The notes beneath the pieces are model-generated. The model saw only the letters and a program-made list of their open reading frames with translations. It had not been told where the DNA came from and did not search any database. A DNA stretch of 64,000 nt from Blastocatellia bacterium (lineage in GTDB: Bacteria > Acidobacteriota > Blastocatellia > UBA7656). A program made the position numbers and the translations under genes. Below, piece by piece: positions 1 through 7,813 of the stretch (position 1 is its first letter; every line of letters begins with the position of its first letter). The DNA is taken from positions 124,001-188,000 of the forward strand of contig DATENM010000158.1 in NCBI GenBank assembly GCA_035275065.1. Direction: 5' to 3'.

Positions 1-1397
1 CTTTTGACGTGAAGAAGAAAGACGTGACGCTTGGCATGCCGATCTCGAACCACGTCAGGCTGCTGCGCGAGAACAAGTTTATTCCGCTGTCGGAGCTTTT
101 CACCGTCGCCCACGATTCGCCGACCTATAACGAGCGTAACAAGCAAAGCATCTTTTACGCCGAGTCATGGGCGCTCATGCATTATTTGATGTACGGCAAC
201 CATGCGGCGCGGCGGGAGCAGCTGATTAATTTCGTGCGGCTCATCAGCCAGGGCATGGAGGCCGAGCCGGCATTCAAACAGGCGTTCCAGACCGACACGG
301 CAACGATGGAAAAGGAGTTGCGCCGTTACATCGGCAACGACAGCTATCCCGGCATGGTTTACACGCTGAATGCGGTCGAGGGCGAAAAAGAGATCGCGGC
401 GCGCCCGCTCAGCGACGCCGAAGTGCAGTTTTATCTCGGCAACCTGTTGATGCGTACCCACCGCCTCGACGAGGCGGAGCCCTACTTCAAGCAAGCCATC
501 GCGCTCGACCCGAACCTGGCGCGGCCTTATGAAGGGATGGGATTTGTCGAGATGCGCCGCAACCATTTCGACAAAGCCATGGATTACTTTAAGCAGGCGG
601 CGACGCGCGACTCGAAAAACTTCTTTGCTCATTACTACTACGCCGAAGCCTTGCAGCACGAAACGCGAGGAGCCATTGGCGCTGACACCGCGACGACGAT
701 GATGAATGAGCTGCGCACCGCAATCAAGCTGCGCCCACAGTTCGCCGACTCTTATTACTTGCTCGCCTTCGTCATCCAGGCGGCAAACGGCGACTTGAAA
801 GAGGGATTGACGGCCATGCAGACCGCTCTGCGATTAGCGCCGCAGAACAAACATTACTGGCTCGGGCTGGCGCAGATACAGATGCGCATGAATGACTTTG
901 CGGCGGCGAAAAAGACGCTCGCGCCGTTGCTGGCCGACGATAGCGAGCCGGGGTTGAAAACCTCTGCCCAATCGCTGATGCAATACATCGACTATCAAAT
1001 GCAACCGCGCCGCGAACCGCACATCACGGAAAGACGAATCGAATCGCCCGCGCCCGCTCCCGCAAGTGAGACGAGCGAAACGGCGCCGCGCCCGCCGCAA
1101 CAAGTTACCGGACGCCCGACGCTCACCATCGAAGGCACGAAGGTCGTGCGCGGCGTGCTGACACAGGTTGAATGCGCGAACGGAAAGATGCGAATTCTGC
1201 TCAACACCGCCGACAGCCTGCTGCGCTTCGACGTGACCGATATACAGAAGCTTCAGTACTACAGCCAGGACCCGAGCTTTGAAGGCAGTGTCGGTTGCGG
1301 GAAGGTGATGCACGTGGCTTACGTTTACTACAAGCCGTTGCCGGGCAATCAAGCACGTTTCGCCGGCGACGCGGTGGCCGTTGAGTTCGCGAAGTAG
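1..1397 (+). CDS. TPR-repeat protein, 5'-truncated (DUF1570-like)
   Basis: The frame is open from the window edge, so the N-terminus is missing; the GTG at 9 lies inside the open frame and is not a convincing start. The visible ~464 residues begin with a helical segment containing YAESWALMHYLMYG near residue 53, a pattern I associate with DUF1570/gluzincin-like TPR proteins of acidobacteria. TPR units follow from about residue 135 to 330 (for example LDEAEPYFKQAIALDPN), then a Pro/Ala-rich linker, then a beta-rich C-terminal domain of ~95 residues. No catalytic HExxH is seen in the part present. Likely an envelope or secreted protein-interaction protein; substrate unknown. It converges with pcrA on the other strand. 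Confidence 0.7.
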   Translation, partial: FDVKKKDVTLGMPISNHVRLLRENKFIPLSELFTVAHDSPTYNERNKQSIFYAESWALMHYLMYGNHAARREQLINFVRLISQGMEAEPAFKQAFQTDTATMEKELRRYIGNDSYPGMVYTLNAVEGEKEIAARPLSDAEVQFYLGNLLMRTHRLDEAEPYFKQAIALDPNLARPYEGMGFVEMRRNHFDKAMDYFKQAATRDSKNFFAHYYYAEALQHETRGAIGADTATTMMNELRTAIKLRPQFADSYYLLAFVIQAANGDLKEGLTAMQTALRLAPQNKHYWLGLAQIQMRMNDFAAAKKTLAPLLADDSEPGLKTSAQSLMQYIDYQMQPRREPHITERRIESPAPAPASETSETAPRPPQQVTGRPTLTIEGTKVVRGVLTQVECANGKMRILLNTADSLLRFDVTDIQKLQYYSQDPSFEGSVGCGKVMHVAYVYYKPLPGNQARFAGDAVAVEFAK

Positions 1398-1417
1398 CGA
1401 AAGGCCGGTTCAGGAAA

Positions 1418-3811
1418 TCAAAGCTTTTCGAGGGCGGCGAACCGGGCTACGAACTTTTTCAGTCCGTAGCCCGGAAAGCTCACGGTCAGCTTGGCGTCAT
1501 CGCCCGCGCCTTCCGAACGCAGCACGACGCCCGTCCCGTACTTCGCATGCTTGACGCGTGCGCCGACGCGGAACTGGCCTTCAGATGTCGTCCCTTTTGT
1601 CTGTTGGCGGCTGCCTGTTCCACTCGGCCCGGTTCCCTGCCCTCGGCTCTCGCCTGCCGTTTCGTCGGTTCGGCGCTTGAAGAAATCGCGCACGCTGTCG
1701 GCAGAGTTATAAGTCTTACCCGTGTAATTCGACGTCTTCTTAACCGGCGGCTGCGATTCGCCGCGCAAGGCCGAAGCCGCCTGGCGATTCTGCTGCGTTT
1801 CGGGCCGCGCCGCAAAGCCGAGCCACGATGGCCCGAACGACATATCCTGTAACAACTCCAAAGGTATCTCGTTTAAGAAGCGCGAAGGCTCTGCCGGCAG
1901 CTCTTCGCCCCAGGTGCGCCGCTTCATGGCGTGCGTGATGTAGAGGTAACGCTGCGCCCGCGTGATGGCGACATAAGCGAGCCGTCGCTCCTCTTCCATT
2001 TCCTCCTCGCTCTGAAAGGTGCGCGAGTGTGGGAACAATCCCTCTTCCAGGCCGACCATGAAGACCACAGGGAATTCCAGGCCCTTTGCCGCGTGAATCG
2101 TCATCAGGGTGACGCGCGCGTCGGCTTTGTACTGGTCAGTGTCACTCACGAGCGCGGCGTGATCGATGAAGTCGCGCAGCGTTTCTTTATGCTCTTCGGC
2201 TTCGACGGCGGCGGTAACCAGTTCTTCAATGTTGAACAGGCGGGTTTCGGATTCTTCGGTCTTGTCTTCCTGTAACCACTTGACGTAGCCGCTGTCGAGC
2301 GTCGCCGCCTTGACCACCTCCGACACGGGCTCGTTGCGCGCCACCTTGTCACCAAGCGCATTGATGACTTGTCGGAACGATTCGAGCGCCGTGGTGGCGC
2401 GCGGGCCAAGCGAGCGATTCTCTATCGCCACGCCAATCGTCTCCCAGAGCGACACGTCGAGGTCCTTCTGCTGCCGGGCGAGGGTGTCGAGAGTCGTTTT
2501 GCCGATGCCGCGCGGCGGCGTGTTGATGATCCGCCCCAGCGCGACATCATCGGTCGGGTTCAACGCCAGCTTCAGGTAAGCGATGGTGTCTTTCACTTCG
2601 GCGCGCTCGTAGAACGAAAAGCCGCCGACGATGTTATAAGCGACGCCGCGACGGCGCAGCGATTCTTCAAACAGGCGCGACTGCGAGTTGGTGCGGTAGA
2701 GCACGGCGCAGCGCGTCTGCGGCTCGCGGCGCAGGTGCTCTTGAATCTTTTCGGCGACAAACGACGCCTCGCCGTCGCCATCATAGGACTGGTAATAGCG
2801 AATCTTGTCGCCCTCGCCGACTTCTGTGAAGAGGTTCTTCGGCAGCCGCTGCGTGTTCTTGGCAATGACTTTGTTGGCGGCTTCGAGAATGGTTTGCGTC
2901 GAGCGATAGTTCTGCTCCAGCTTGATGATCTTCGTCCCGGTGAAGTCATGCTGAAAGTTCAAAATGATATTGTAATCTGAACCGCGAAAGGCATAGATCG
3001 ACTGATCGAGGTCTCCCACCACGCAGAGGCTGCGGTTCTGCCAGAAGGCGTCTCCCGAGTTGGCGCGCTCGAGTTTCGTTGAGCCGACGGCGATCAAGCG
3101 CGCCAGCTCGTACTGGATGCCGTTGGTATCCTGAAACTCATCAATCAGGACATGGCGGTATCGTTCGTGATAATTCGCCCGCACCTCCTCGACCTGTCGC
3201 AACAGGACGACCGCCTTGATCAGCAGATCGTCGAAGTCCAGGGCATTCGACTGCTGCAAGCGCGCCTCGTAAACTTTGTAAATCTGCGCGATCTTCTCCG
3301 TGCGGTCATTAGCGAATTCAGCCTGGTTCGCATAGGCCGCCGGCGTAATCCCGCGGTTCTTTGCCCAGCTAACCGCTGAGAGCGCCGAGCGCGCCGTCAC
3401 GGTTTTGTCGTCAATCCCATAATCCTTCATGATGCCGCGCACGACGCGCGCCTGGTCGTCCGTGTCATAGATCGTGAAGTTGCGAGTGTAGCCCGCCTGC
3501 ATACGCTCGATGTCGCGCCTGAGGATGCGAACGCACAGCGAATGGAAGGTCGAAATCAGCGGTGCCGACGTTCGCTTGCCCGGCGGCAGCATGGTTTCGA
3601 CGCGCGCTTTCATTTCTCCCGCCGCTTTATTCGTGAAGGTCACGGCGAGAACTTGCCAGGGCTGCACGCCGGCGCTTTCGATCAGGTAAGCGATGCGATA
3701 GGTGATGACGCGGGTTTTGCCGGAGCCGGCCCCGGCCAGAATCAGCAGCGGCCCGTTAACCGCTTCGACCGCTTCGCGCTGCCCCGGGTTGAGTTGATTG
3801 AGAAAAGACAT
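1418..3811 (-). CDS. pcrA: ATP-dependent DNA helicase PcrA/UvrD
   Basis: A 797-residue superfamily 1A 3'-5' helicase for nucleotide excision and mismatch repair and for removing recombinase from DNA. Visible motifs: Q-motif LNPGQREAV (7-15), Walker A GAGSGKT (27-33), Walker B DEFQDTN (~225), motif III GDLDQSIYAFRG, motif IV LEQNYRST, motif V TIHAAKGLEFPVV and motif VI RLAYVAITRAQ. The C-terminal ~45 residues (VGARVKHAKYGTGVV onward) match the Tudor-like RNA polymerase-binding tail of PcrA. Length is normal. The ATG at 3811 is preceded on the coding strand by a pyrimidine-rich heptad-repeat arm and no Shine-Dalgarno. An isochorismatase-family gene lies upstream on the same strand, separated by that repeat. 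Confidence 0.97.
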   Translation of the reverse strand: MSFLNQLNPGQREAVEAVNGPLLILAGAGSGKTRVITYRIAYLIESAGVQPWQVLAVTFTNKAAGEMKARVETMLPPGKRTSAPLISTFHSLCVRILRRDIERMQAGYTRNFTIYDTDDQARVVRGIMKDYGIDDKTVTARSALSAVSWAKNRGITPAAYANQAEFANDRTEKIAQIYKVYEARLQQSNALDFDDLLIKAVVLLRQVEEVRANYHERYRHVLIDEFQDTNGIQYELARLIAVGSTKLERANSGDAFWQNRSLCVVGDLDQSIYAFRGSDYNIILNFQHDFTGTKIIKLEQNYRSTQTILEAANKVIAKNTQRLPKNLFTEVGEGDKIRYYQSYDGDGEASFVAEKIQEHLRREPQTRCAVLYRTNSQSRLFEESLRRRGVAYNIVGGFSFYERAEVKDTIAYLKLALNPTDDVALGRIINTPPRGIGKTTLDTLARQQKDLDVSLWETIGVAIENRSLGPRATTALESFRQVINALGDKVARNEPVSEVVKAATLDSGYVKWLQEDKTEESETRLFNIEELVTAAVEAEEHKETLRDFIDHAALVSDTDQYKADARVTLMTIHAAKGLEFPVVFMVGLEEGLFPHSRTFQSEEEMEEERRLAYVAITRAQRYLYITHAMKRRTWGEELPAEPSRFLNEIPLELLQDMSFGPSWLGFAARPETQQNRQAASALRGESQPPVKKTSNYTGKTYNSADSVRDFFKRRTDETAGESRGQGTGPSGTGSRQQTKGTTSEGQFRVGARVKHAKYGTGVVLRSEGAGDDAKLTVSFPGYGLKKFVARFAALEKL

Positions 3812-3823
3812 AAGTGATGAGGA

Positions 3824-3904
3824 AGTCAGGAGTCAGAAGTCAGAATAGAATCCGGAGGCGCGCGGCGCTGGCTTTCCGGTTCATTCTGACTCCTGACTCC
3901 TGAC
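3824..3904. repeat. Heptad-arm inverted repeat (GTCAGGA family), copy 1
   Basis: The left arm (3824-3845) is tandem heptads GTCAGGA/GTCAGAA/GTCAGAA; the right arm (3883-3904) is their inverted complement TTCTGAC/TCCTGAC/TCCTGAC. Between them is a ~37-bp GC-rich core with a CCGGA/TCCGG pair. It fills the gap between the stop codon of the isochorismatase gene (3907) and the start of pcrA (3811), both on the minus strand. The core shares GGAGG, GCG and TTCATTCTG with the copy at 51940-52045. Origin and function unknown. Confidence 0.85.
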
Positions 3905-3906
3905 CA

Positions 3907-4464
3907 CTACTTAATCAGACTCTGCACGGCTTTGAACTGTGGCGAATCGGCGGTGCGCATCAACTCGAAAAGCGTCATTTCAAGGTTCGAAGGGATCGCC
4001 CCGGCTTGCGTCAAACGCGCCAACGCAACCTCTTTGCTTTCACGCTTGCGCGAGGTGATGCAATCAACCAGCAGGAAGACTTCGTAATCGCTCGTCAGCA
4101 GATCAAGCACCGTCTGGGTGACACAGATGTGCGCTTCGATGCCACAGATGATGACCTGTTTGATTTGCTGTTGGGCAAGCTGCCCCTGAAACGACGAGGC
4201 ATCACAACTGCTGAAGCAGAGCTTTTCAATCGCCTGCGAGGTCGCCGGAAGGTGCGGAAGAATCTCTTCCGCCGTGTGCTTCAACCCCTTCGGATACTGC
4301 TCGGTGACGATGACCGGGACTTCGAGCAGGCGCGCACCTTGAACGGCTTTGCCGATGCGCGCGGCGACTTCCGCGAAGTCAGGGATGACGGCGCGAAAGG
4401 CTTCCTGCATATCAATGACCGCCAGCGCGGCGCGCTCACGCGATAGTTTGCTGATTGCTTTCAT
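3907..4464 (-). CDS. Isochorismatase-family cysteine hydrolase
   Basis: 185 residues from the ATG at 4464; an in-frame start at 4548 would only add a low-complexity leader. The fold is recognised by ALAVIDMQEAF (catalytic Asp), the Lys in EKLCFSS and GIEAHICVTQT (nucleophile Cys), the Asp-Lys-Cys triad of this superfamily. The overall pattern (TEQYPKGL, SRKRESKEVALARL) is closest to YcaC/ISOC-type hydrolases rather than pyrazinamidases, so the substrate cannot be named. Probably a soluble cytoplasmic enzyme. It lies upstream of pcrA on the same strand with a heptad-repeat element between them. Confidence 0.88.
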   Translation of the reverse strand: MKAISKLSRERAALAVIDMQEAFRAVIPDFAEVAARIGKAVQGARLLEVPVIVTEQYPKGLKHTAEEILPHLPATSQAIEKLCFSSCDASSFQGQLAQQQIKQVIICGIEAHICVTQTVLDLLTSDYEVFLLVDCITSRKRESKEVALARLTQAGAIPSNLEMTLFELMRTADSPQFKAVQSLIK

Positions 4465-4618
4465 AACGGTTCCCGTCCATTCAAGGATGACTATAGCAGC
4501 CGCCGCATGACGCGGACAACCTCGGCCCGTCCAGCGCCCACATCGCAAGGCGGTTCAGCGCCGGCGATTGACAGGCGCTCGCCGTGAGTGCAAAACTTGC
4601 TGCTCAATTTTTTAGATT

Positions 4619-5197
4619 ATGACAACTCAAAACGAATCCGTAATCATTGTTTCAGGGCTGCCGCGCTCTGGCACGTCGATGATGATGAGCATGCTGGTCG
4701 CCGGCGGCATCGCGGCAATGACCGACGCCATCCGCACCGCTGACGAGGATAACCCCAAAGGCTATTTCGAGCTGGAAAAGGTCAAAGAGCTGGCCAGGGA
4801 TAAGAGTTGGTTGAGCGACGCCGGGGGCCGAGCGGTCAAGATCATCTCGGCGCTGCTCAAGCACCTGCCGAGTGAGCATCGCTACAAGATCATTTTCATG
4901 CGCCGGCATATGCGGGAGATTCTCGCTTCTCAACGGCAGATGCTTGTCCGGCGCGGCGAACCGACCGACACCGTCAGCGACGAGCGTATGGCAGAGATGT
5001 TTCGTAAGCACCTGGCCGAGGTCGAAGCATGGCTTGCCAGACAGGCGAACATCGAAGTGATCTATGTGAACTATAACCAGATGCTCGAAGCGCCCGCCCA
5101 ACCCATTACAGCGATCAATGACTTTCTCGGCGGCCAGCTCAATACCGCAGCGATGACGGCGGTTGTTGATAGGACACTGCACCGCCAGCGGGCGTGA
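4619..5197 (+). CDS. Sulfotransferase-family P-loop protein
   Basis: 192 residues. The N-terminal IVSGLPRSGTSMMMSML (9-25) is the 5'-phosphosulfate-binding P-loop (GxPRSGTT-like) of PAPS-dependent sulfotransferases, and IIFMRRHMREILASQ (~91-105) corresponds to the 3'-phosphate-binding segment. The protein is short for a sulfotransferase (usually 250-300), so either it is a minimal member or it acts on another substrate. The ATG at 4619 has no clear Shine-Dalgarno. A TTGACA box at 4568-4573 could be a -35, but the matching -10 is poor. It converges with the hydrolase gene on the other strand, only one base separating the two ends. Confidence 0.8.
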   Translation: MTTQNESVIIVSGLPRSGTSMMMSMLVAGGIAAMTDAIRTADEDNPKGYFELEKVKELARDKSWLSDAGGRAVKIISALLKHLPSEHRYKIIFMRRHMREILASQRQMLVRRGEPTDTVSDERMAEMFRKHLAEVEAWLARQANIEVIYVNYNQMLEAPAQPITAINDFLGGQLNTAAMTAVVDRTLHRQRA

Positions 5198-5198
5198 C

Positions 5199-6008
5199 TC
5201 ATCGATGTGCGGCGGCTCGCAGAAATTCGCCGGCGACGCGATTCACTTCCGCAGCGGCGGACGATTGACTGTGAGGCGAGTGGCCGGCGTTGCCGATGAT
5301 GGCCATTTGCGCGCCGGGTAGCTGACGGCGCACAGTCTCCAACTCGCCGGGCTCGGTTCGCGGGTCGCTGTCGCCGTGAATGAACAACGTCGGCACGCGC
5401 AATTCCCCCAGGCGTCCGTCATAAAGGTCATGCGCCGCATCACCACTCTCCTCGGCAAGCCGCAGCCATGCCGTGCCGTTCATCAGTATCAGCTCGCGCC
5501 AGTAATCCGTGCCATGATCGCGGCGCAGCGCCTCGGTGACGCGCTCGCCCAAGCCTTCGGGATTCCGCGCCATCGTTTCAAAGAACTGACGCGAGCCCGG
5601 CTTGACGCGTAGCAGGTGAAACGCTTCGAGGATCACACCCGCTACACGCTCAGGCGTCTGCAATCCCATCAACGCCGCGATCACCGCGCCGTCGCTATGG
5701 CCCCAGAGGACCGGCCGCTCGATATTCAGGGCGTCGAGCCAGCGCGTCATCTCGATGGCGGCGCGGCGATGAAAGTCCACTGGCAAGGCAGCAAGACGCG
5801 GCGATTGGCCATAACCGCTGCGGTCGGGAATCAGGATGCGATAGGCGTCGCCGAAGGCTTGAATCTGCGAATCGAAGGGATAGACTTCGTAGCCCCAGCC
5901 GCCATGAAGAAAGATGAGCGGGTAGCCGCTGCCGGCTTCGCGGTAATGAATCGTCACCGGCCTCTGGCCGGGAACGAGCGGGGATTCGGCAATCTTCGTG
6001 AAAGGCAC
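5199..6008 (-). CDS. Alpha/beta-hydrolase
   Basis: 269 residues if it starts at the GTG at 6008, chosen because GGAGGGAG lies 4-11 nt upstream; a longer frame to 6131 would overlap the divergent glycosylase gene. Motifs: oxyanion loop FLHGGWG, nucleophile elbow GHSDGA (Ser), acid Asp in IHGDSDPRTEP and catalytic His in GNAGHSPHSQ. This is a complete Ser-Asp-His triad of the type seen in esterases, haloalkane dehalogenase-like hydrolases and meta-cleavage hydrolases. The substrate is not deducible. Cytoplasmic; no signal peptide. Confidence 0.88.
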   Translation of the reverse strand: MPFTKIAESPLVPGQRPVTIHYREAGSGYPLIFLHGGWGYEVYPFDSQIQAFGDAYRILIPDRSGYGQSPRLAALPVDFHRRAAIEMTRWLDALNIERPVLWGHSDGAVIAALMGLQTPERVAGVILEAFHLLRVKPGSRQFFETMARNPEGLGERVTEALRRDHGTDYWRELILMNGTAWLRLAEESGDAAHDLYDGRLGELRVPTLFIHGDSDPRTEPGELETVRRQLPGAQMAIIGNAGHSPHSQSSAAAEVNRVAGEFLRAAAHR

Positions 6009-6039
6009 GCGCGCTCCCTCCGTGGTGTGATGTCGCCGT

Positions 6040-6067
6040 TTGGCAGGCGAGTCTGCTATGGTATTCT
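6040..6067 (+). promoter_or_regulatory. Predicted sigma-70 promoter of the uracil-DNA glycosylase gene
   Basis: TTGGCA (6040-6045), 16-nt spacer, TATTCT (6062-6067); the start codon is at 6105. It lies in the divergent gap with the hydrolase gene. Visual match only. Confidence 0.5.
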
Positions 6068-6104
6068 TTGCGCTCAAGAGCGTCAACGCTCGACTCCTAA
6101 GGAC

Positions 6105-6878
6105 ATGAAGCGAGAACCAGCGAACACTCAAACAGGCGACCCTGACAATTCACAGCTCGCCGCATTGCAAGAAGAGGTCATCCGTTGTGTGCGCTGTCCG
6201 CGCCTGGTCGCCTGGCGCGAGCAGGTGGCGCGCGAGAAGGTCAGGCGCTTTGCTCATGAAGAATACTGGGGCCGCCCGGTGCCGAGTCTTGGCGAGGCCG
6301 ATGCACGGCTGCTGATCGTCGGCCTTGCGCCCGCCGCGCATGGCGGCAACCGCACGGGGCGCGTCTTTACCGGCGACCGCAGCGGCGATTGGCTGTACCG
6401 CGCGATGTACCGCGCAGGCTTCGCCAATCAACCGACTTCGACGCATCGCGGCGATGGGCTTGAGCTGCGTGATTGTTACATCACGGCGGTGATTCATTGT
6501 GCGCCGCCGGCCAATAAGCCGCTGCCCGAAGAGATCGCCAACTGCCGGCCTTACTTGCTCGCCGAGCTTGAGCTGTTGAGCAAGGTGGGTGTCGTCGTGG
6601 CGCTGGGCCGCGTTGCGTTTGATGCGGCGATTGCGGCAATCGGCCTTGAACCGAGCGATGATACAGCAAGGCGAAAACCGCGACCGCAATTTAAGCATGG
6701 AGCCGAAGTCGCGCTCGCAGGCGGCAAGCGATTGATCGCCTCGTTCCATCCGAGCCAGCAGAACACTTTCACCGGCAAGCTGACCGAGCCGATGCTCGAT
6801 GCGGTTTTCGCGAGAGCGCGCGAGCTGGTGGGTCAACCCGCAGGGCCTATTCATTCTCGAATAACCATGGGGATATAA
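6105..6878 (+). CDS. Family 5 (UDGb-type) uracil-DNA glycosylase with altered C-terminus
   Basis: 257 residues from the ATG at 6105 (AAGGA just upstream; the open frame back to 5616 is antisense shadow). Removes uracil and other deaminated bases from DNA. Diagnostic motifs: GLAPAAHGGNRTGRVFTGDRSG (positions ~71-92, motif 1 of family 5, lacking the catalytic Asp/Asn of family 1) and FHPSQQNTFTG (motif 2). Cysteines in CVRCPRL, CYITAVIHC and NCRPYL fit the 4Fe-4S cluster of family 4/5 enzymes. The last 11 residues (GPIHSRITMGI) and the stop codon are encoded by an inserted MITE-like repeat; the ancestral frame resumes after the repeat and would end GDA-stop at 6995-6997. Confidence 0.92.
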   Translation: MKREPANTQTGDPDNSQLAALQEEVIRCVRCPRLVAWREQVAREKVRRFAHEEYWGRPVPSLGEADARLLIVGLAPAAHGGNRTGRVFTGDRSGDWLYRAMYRAGFANQPTSTHRGDGLELRDCYITAVIHCAPPANKPLPEEIANCRPYLLAELELLSKVGVVVALGRVAFDAAIAAIGLEPSDDTARRKPRPQFKHGAEVALAGGKRLIASFHPSQQNTFTGKLTEPMLDAVFARARELVGQPAGPIHSRITMGI

Positions 6879-6984
6879 ACCGCCAAGACGCCAAGACCGC
6901 CAAGAAAAGCTCTGTGTTCTCTTGGCGTCCTTGGCGTCTTGGCGGTTCAAGTCCGGAGAATGAATAGACCCTGGGTCAACCCGC
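6829..6984. mobile_element. MITE-like element (6842-6971/2) with target-site duplication, copy 1
   Basis: About 130 bp. The ends are inverted (AGGGCCTATTCATTCTC at 6842-6858; GAGAATGAATAGACCCT at the right end). The 12-13 bp flanks TGGGTCAACCCGC are directly repeated at 6829-6841 and 6972-6984, as expected for a target-site duplication (the last base is ambiguous between element and duplication). Inside is a large hairpin: arms 6878-6904 and 6921-6947 made of short tandem units (CGCCAAGAC-like). It carries no gene. A second copy in opposite orientation is at 35558-35677. It has replaced the 3' end of the glycosylase gene. Confidence 0.85.
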
Positions 6985-6993
6985 TGGCGACGC

Positions 6994-7021
6994 ATGACGA
7001 GCCGGGCGGCGCGTGTATAAT
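6994..7021 (+). promoter_or_regulatory. Predicted promoter of the RlpA-like gene
   Basis: ATGACG (6994-6999), 16-nt spacer, consensus TATAAT (7016-7021); the start codon is at 7062. The -35 overlaps the old stop codon of the glycosylase gene just downstream of the inserted repeat. Confidence 0.5.
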
Positions 7022-7061
7022 TGATTAATGAGTTTTGCCATCATTTCAAACGGAGACTCAC

Positions 7062-7715
7062 ATGGCCAAAGCAGAAAAACCCGCTGAGGATAAGAAGCCC
7101 GAAAGCCGTACAAGCAAAAAGCCGGACGAAAGCGCCGCCGCGTCTGACGCGGCTAAGGAAAGCGCGCCGGCCTCAAAGTCGAGCGAAGCTACGGCATCAG
7201 AAGCTAAGGCAGCAAAAACTGAAAAGGCGGCAAGCGAGCCTGCCTCCACGCCGGCTGCGGCTGCGCCCGATGCGGCGGCGGCGGCCGGCGGGACGCTTGA
7301 TGCTTCCCTGTTGCCGGCACAGCGCGGCAGGCTCGGCGTCTTTGGCGGGCCAAAGGATCGCGGCATCAAGCCCGACGACAAGCTGGGGCTGCCGACGGGC
7401 AGGCACTTCACTTTCGAGCGCGTCCGCAGTCTCAACCCCAAGGGCTTCTACTGCGCGATGCGCTGGGACTATCACGTCCTCGGCAAGAGCAACGAGGAAG
7501 GCAAGCGCTGGTGGGCGAACAAGAAGCTGCTGGTGACAAACCCGGCCAGCGGCGTTGCGGTGGTCGTTCGCGCCGTTGATTACGGGCCGCCGGAGAGCAC
7601 GGGACTGGCCATCGCCATTTCACCGGGCGCGGCAGAGGCGCTGGGGCTTGCCGTGGGCGACGAAGTCGAAATCAGTTTCGCTGACCCGCGACTTCAGACT
7701 GGTATCGTTCAATAA
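7062..7715 (+). CDS. RlpA-like double-psi beta-barrel protein with Ala/Lys-rich N-terminus
   Basis: 217 residues from the ATG at 7062, with GGAG 8 nt upstream. Residues ~1-85 are low-complexity Ala/Lys/Glu/Ser (AEKPAEDKKPES, ASEAKAAKTEKAA), probably disordered. The C-terminal ~115 residues contain FYCAMRWDYHV, VTNPASGVAVVVRAVDYGP and IAISPGAAEALGLAVGDEVEISF, the double-psi beta-barrel pattern of RlpA-like peptidoglycan-associated proteins. There is no signal peptide or lipobox, unlike true RlpA, so location and lytic activity are uncertain. It has its own promoter, and an unusual repeat separates it from the E1-alpha gene downstream. Confidence 0.72.
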   Translation: MAKAEKPAEDKKPESRTSKKPDESAAASDAAKESAPASKSSEATASEAKAAKTEKAASEPASTPAAAAPDAAAAAGGTLDASLLPAQRGRLGVFGGPKDRGIKPDDKLGLPTGRHFTFERVRSLNPKGFYCAMRWDYHVLGKSNEEGKRWWANKKLLVTNPASGVAVVVRAVDYGPPESTGLAIAISPGAAEALGLAVGDEVEISFADPRLQTGIVQ

Positions 7716-7731
7716 AGATTTGTTCGCTGCT

Positions 7732-7806
7732 CTCTGACCCTCCCCATTGGTCATAGGTTAGTTATCTAAGGCTGCCAGGGTCAGAGGACAACGGACAACG
7801 GACATC
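7732..7806. repeat. Inverted repeat plus GGACAAC heptad repeats
   Basis: A 10-bp inverted pair CTCTGACCCT (7732-7741) and AGGGTCAGAG (7777-7786) is followed without a gap by three heptads GGACAAC-GGACAAC-GGACATC (7786-7806). It sits between two plus-strand genes, 17 nt after one stop and 7 nt before the next start. It could act as a terminator-like hairpin, but no T-run follows. Grouped with the other period-7 elements by its heptads and position. Confidence 0.65.
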
Positions 7807-7813
7807 TCGCAGA

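Noticed and set aside
4568..4596. TTGACA upstream of the sulfotransferase gene
   Set aside because: Good -35 box, but no acceptable -10 at 16-18 nt, so not listed as a promoter feature.
5616..6104. Long N-terminal extension of the glycosylase frame
   Set aside because: This part is antisense to the hydrolase gene; ribosome site and family alignment support the start at 6105.
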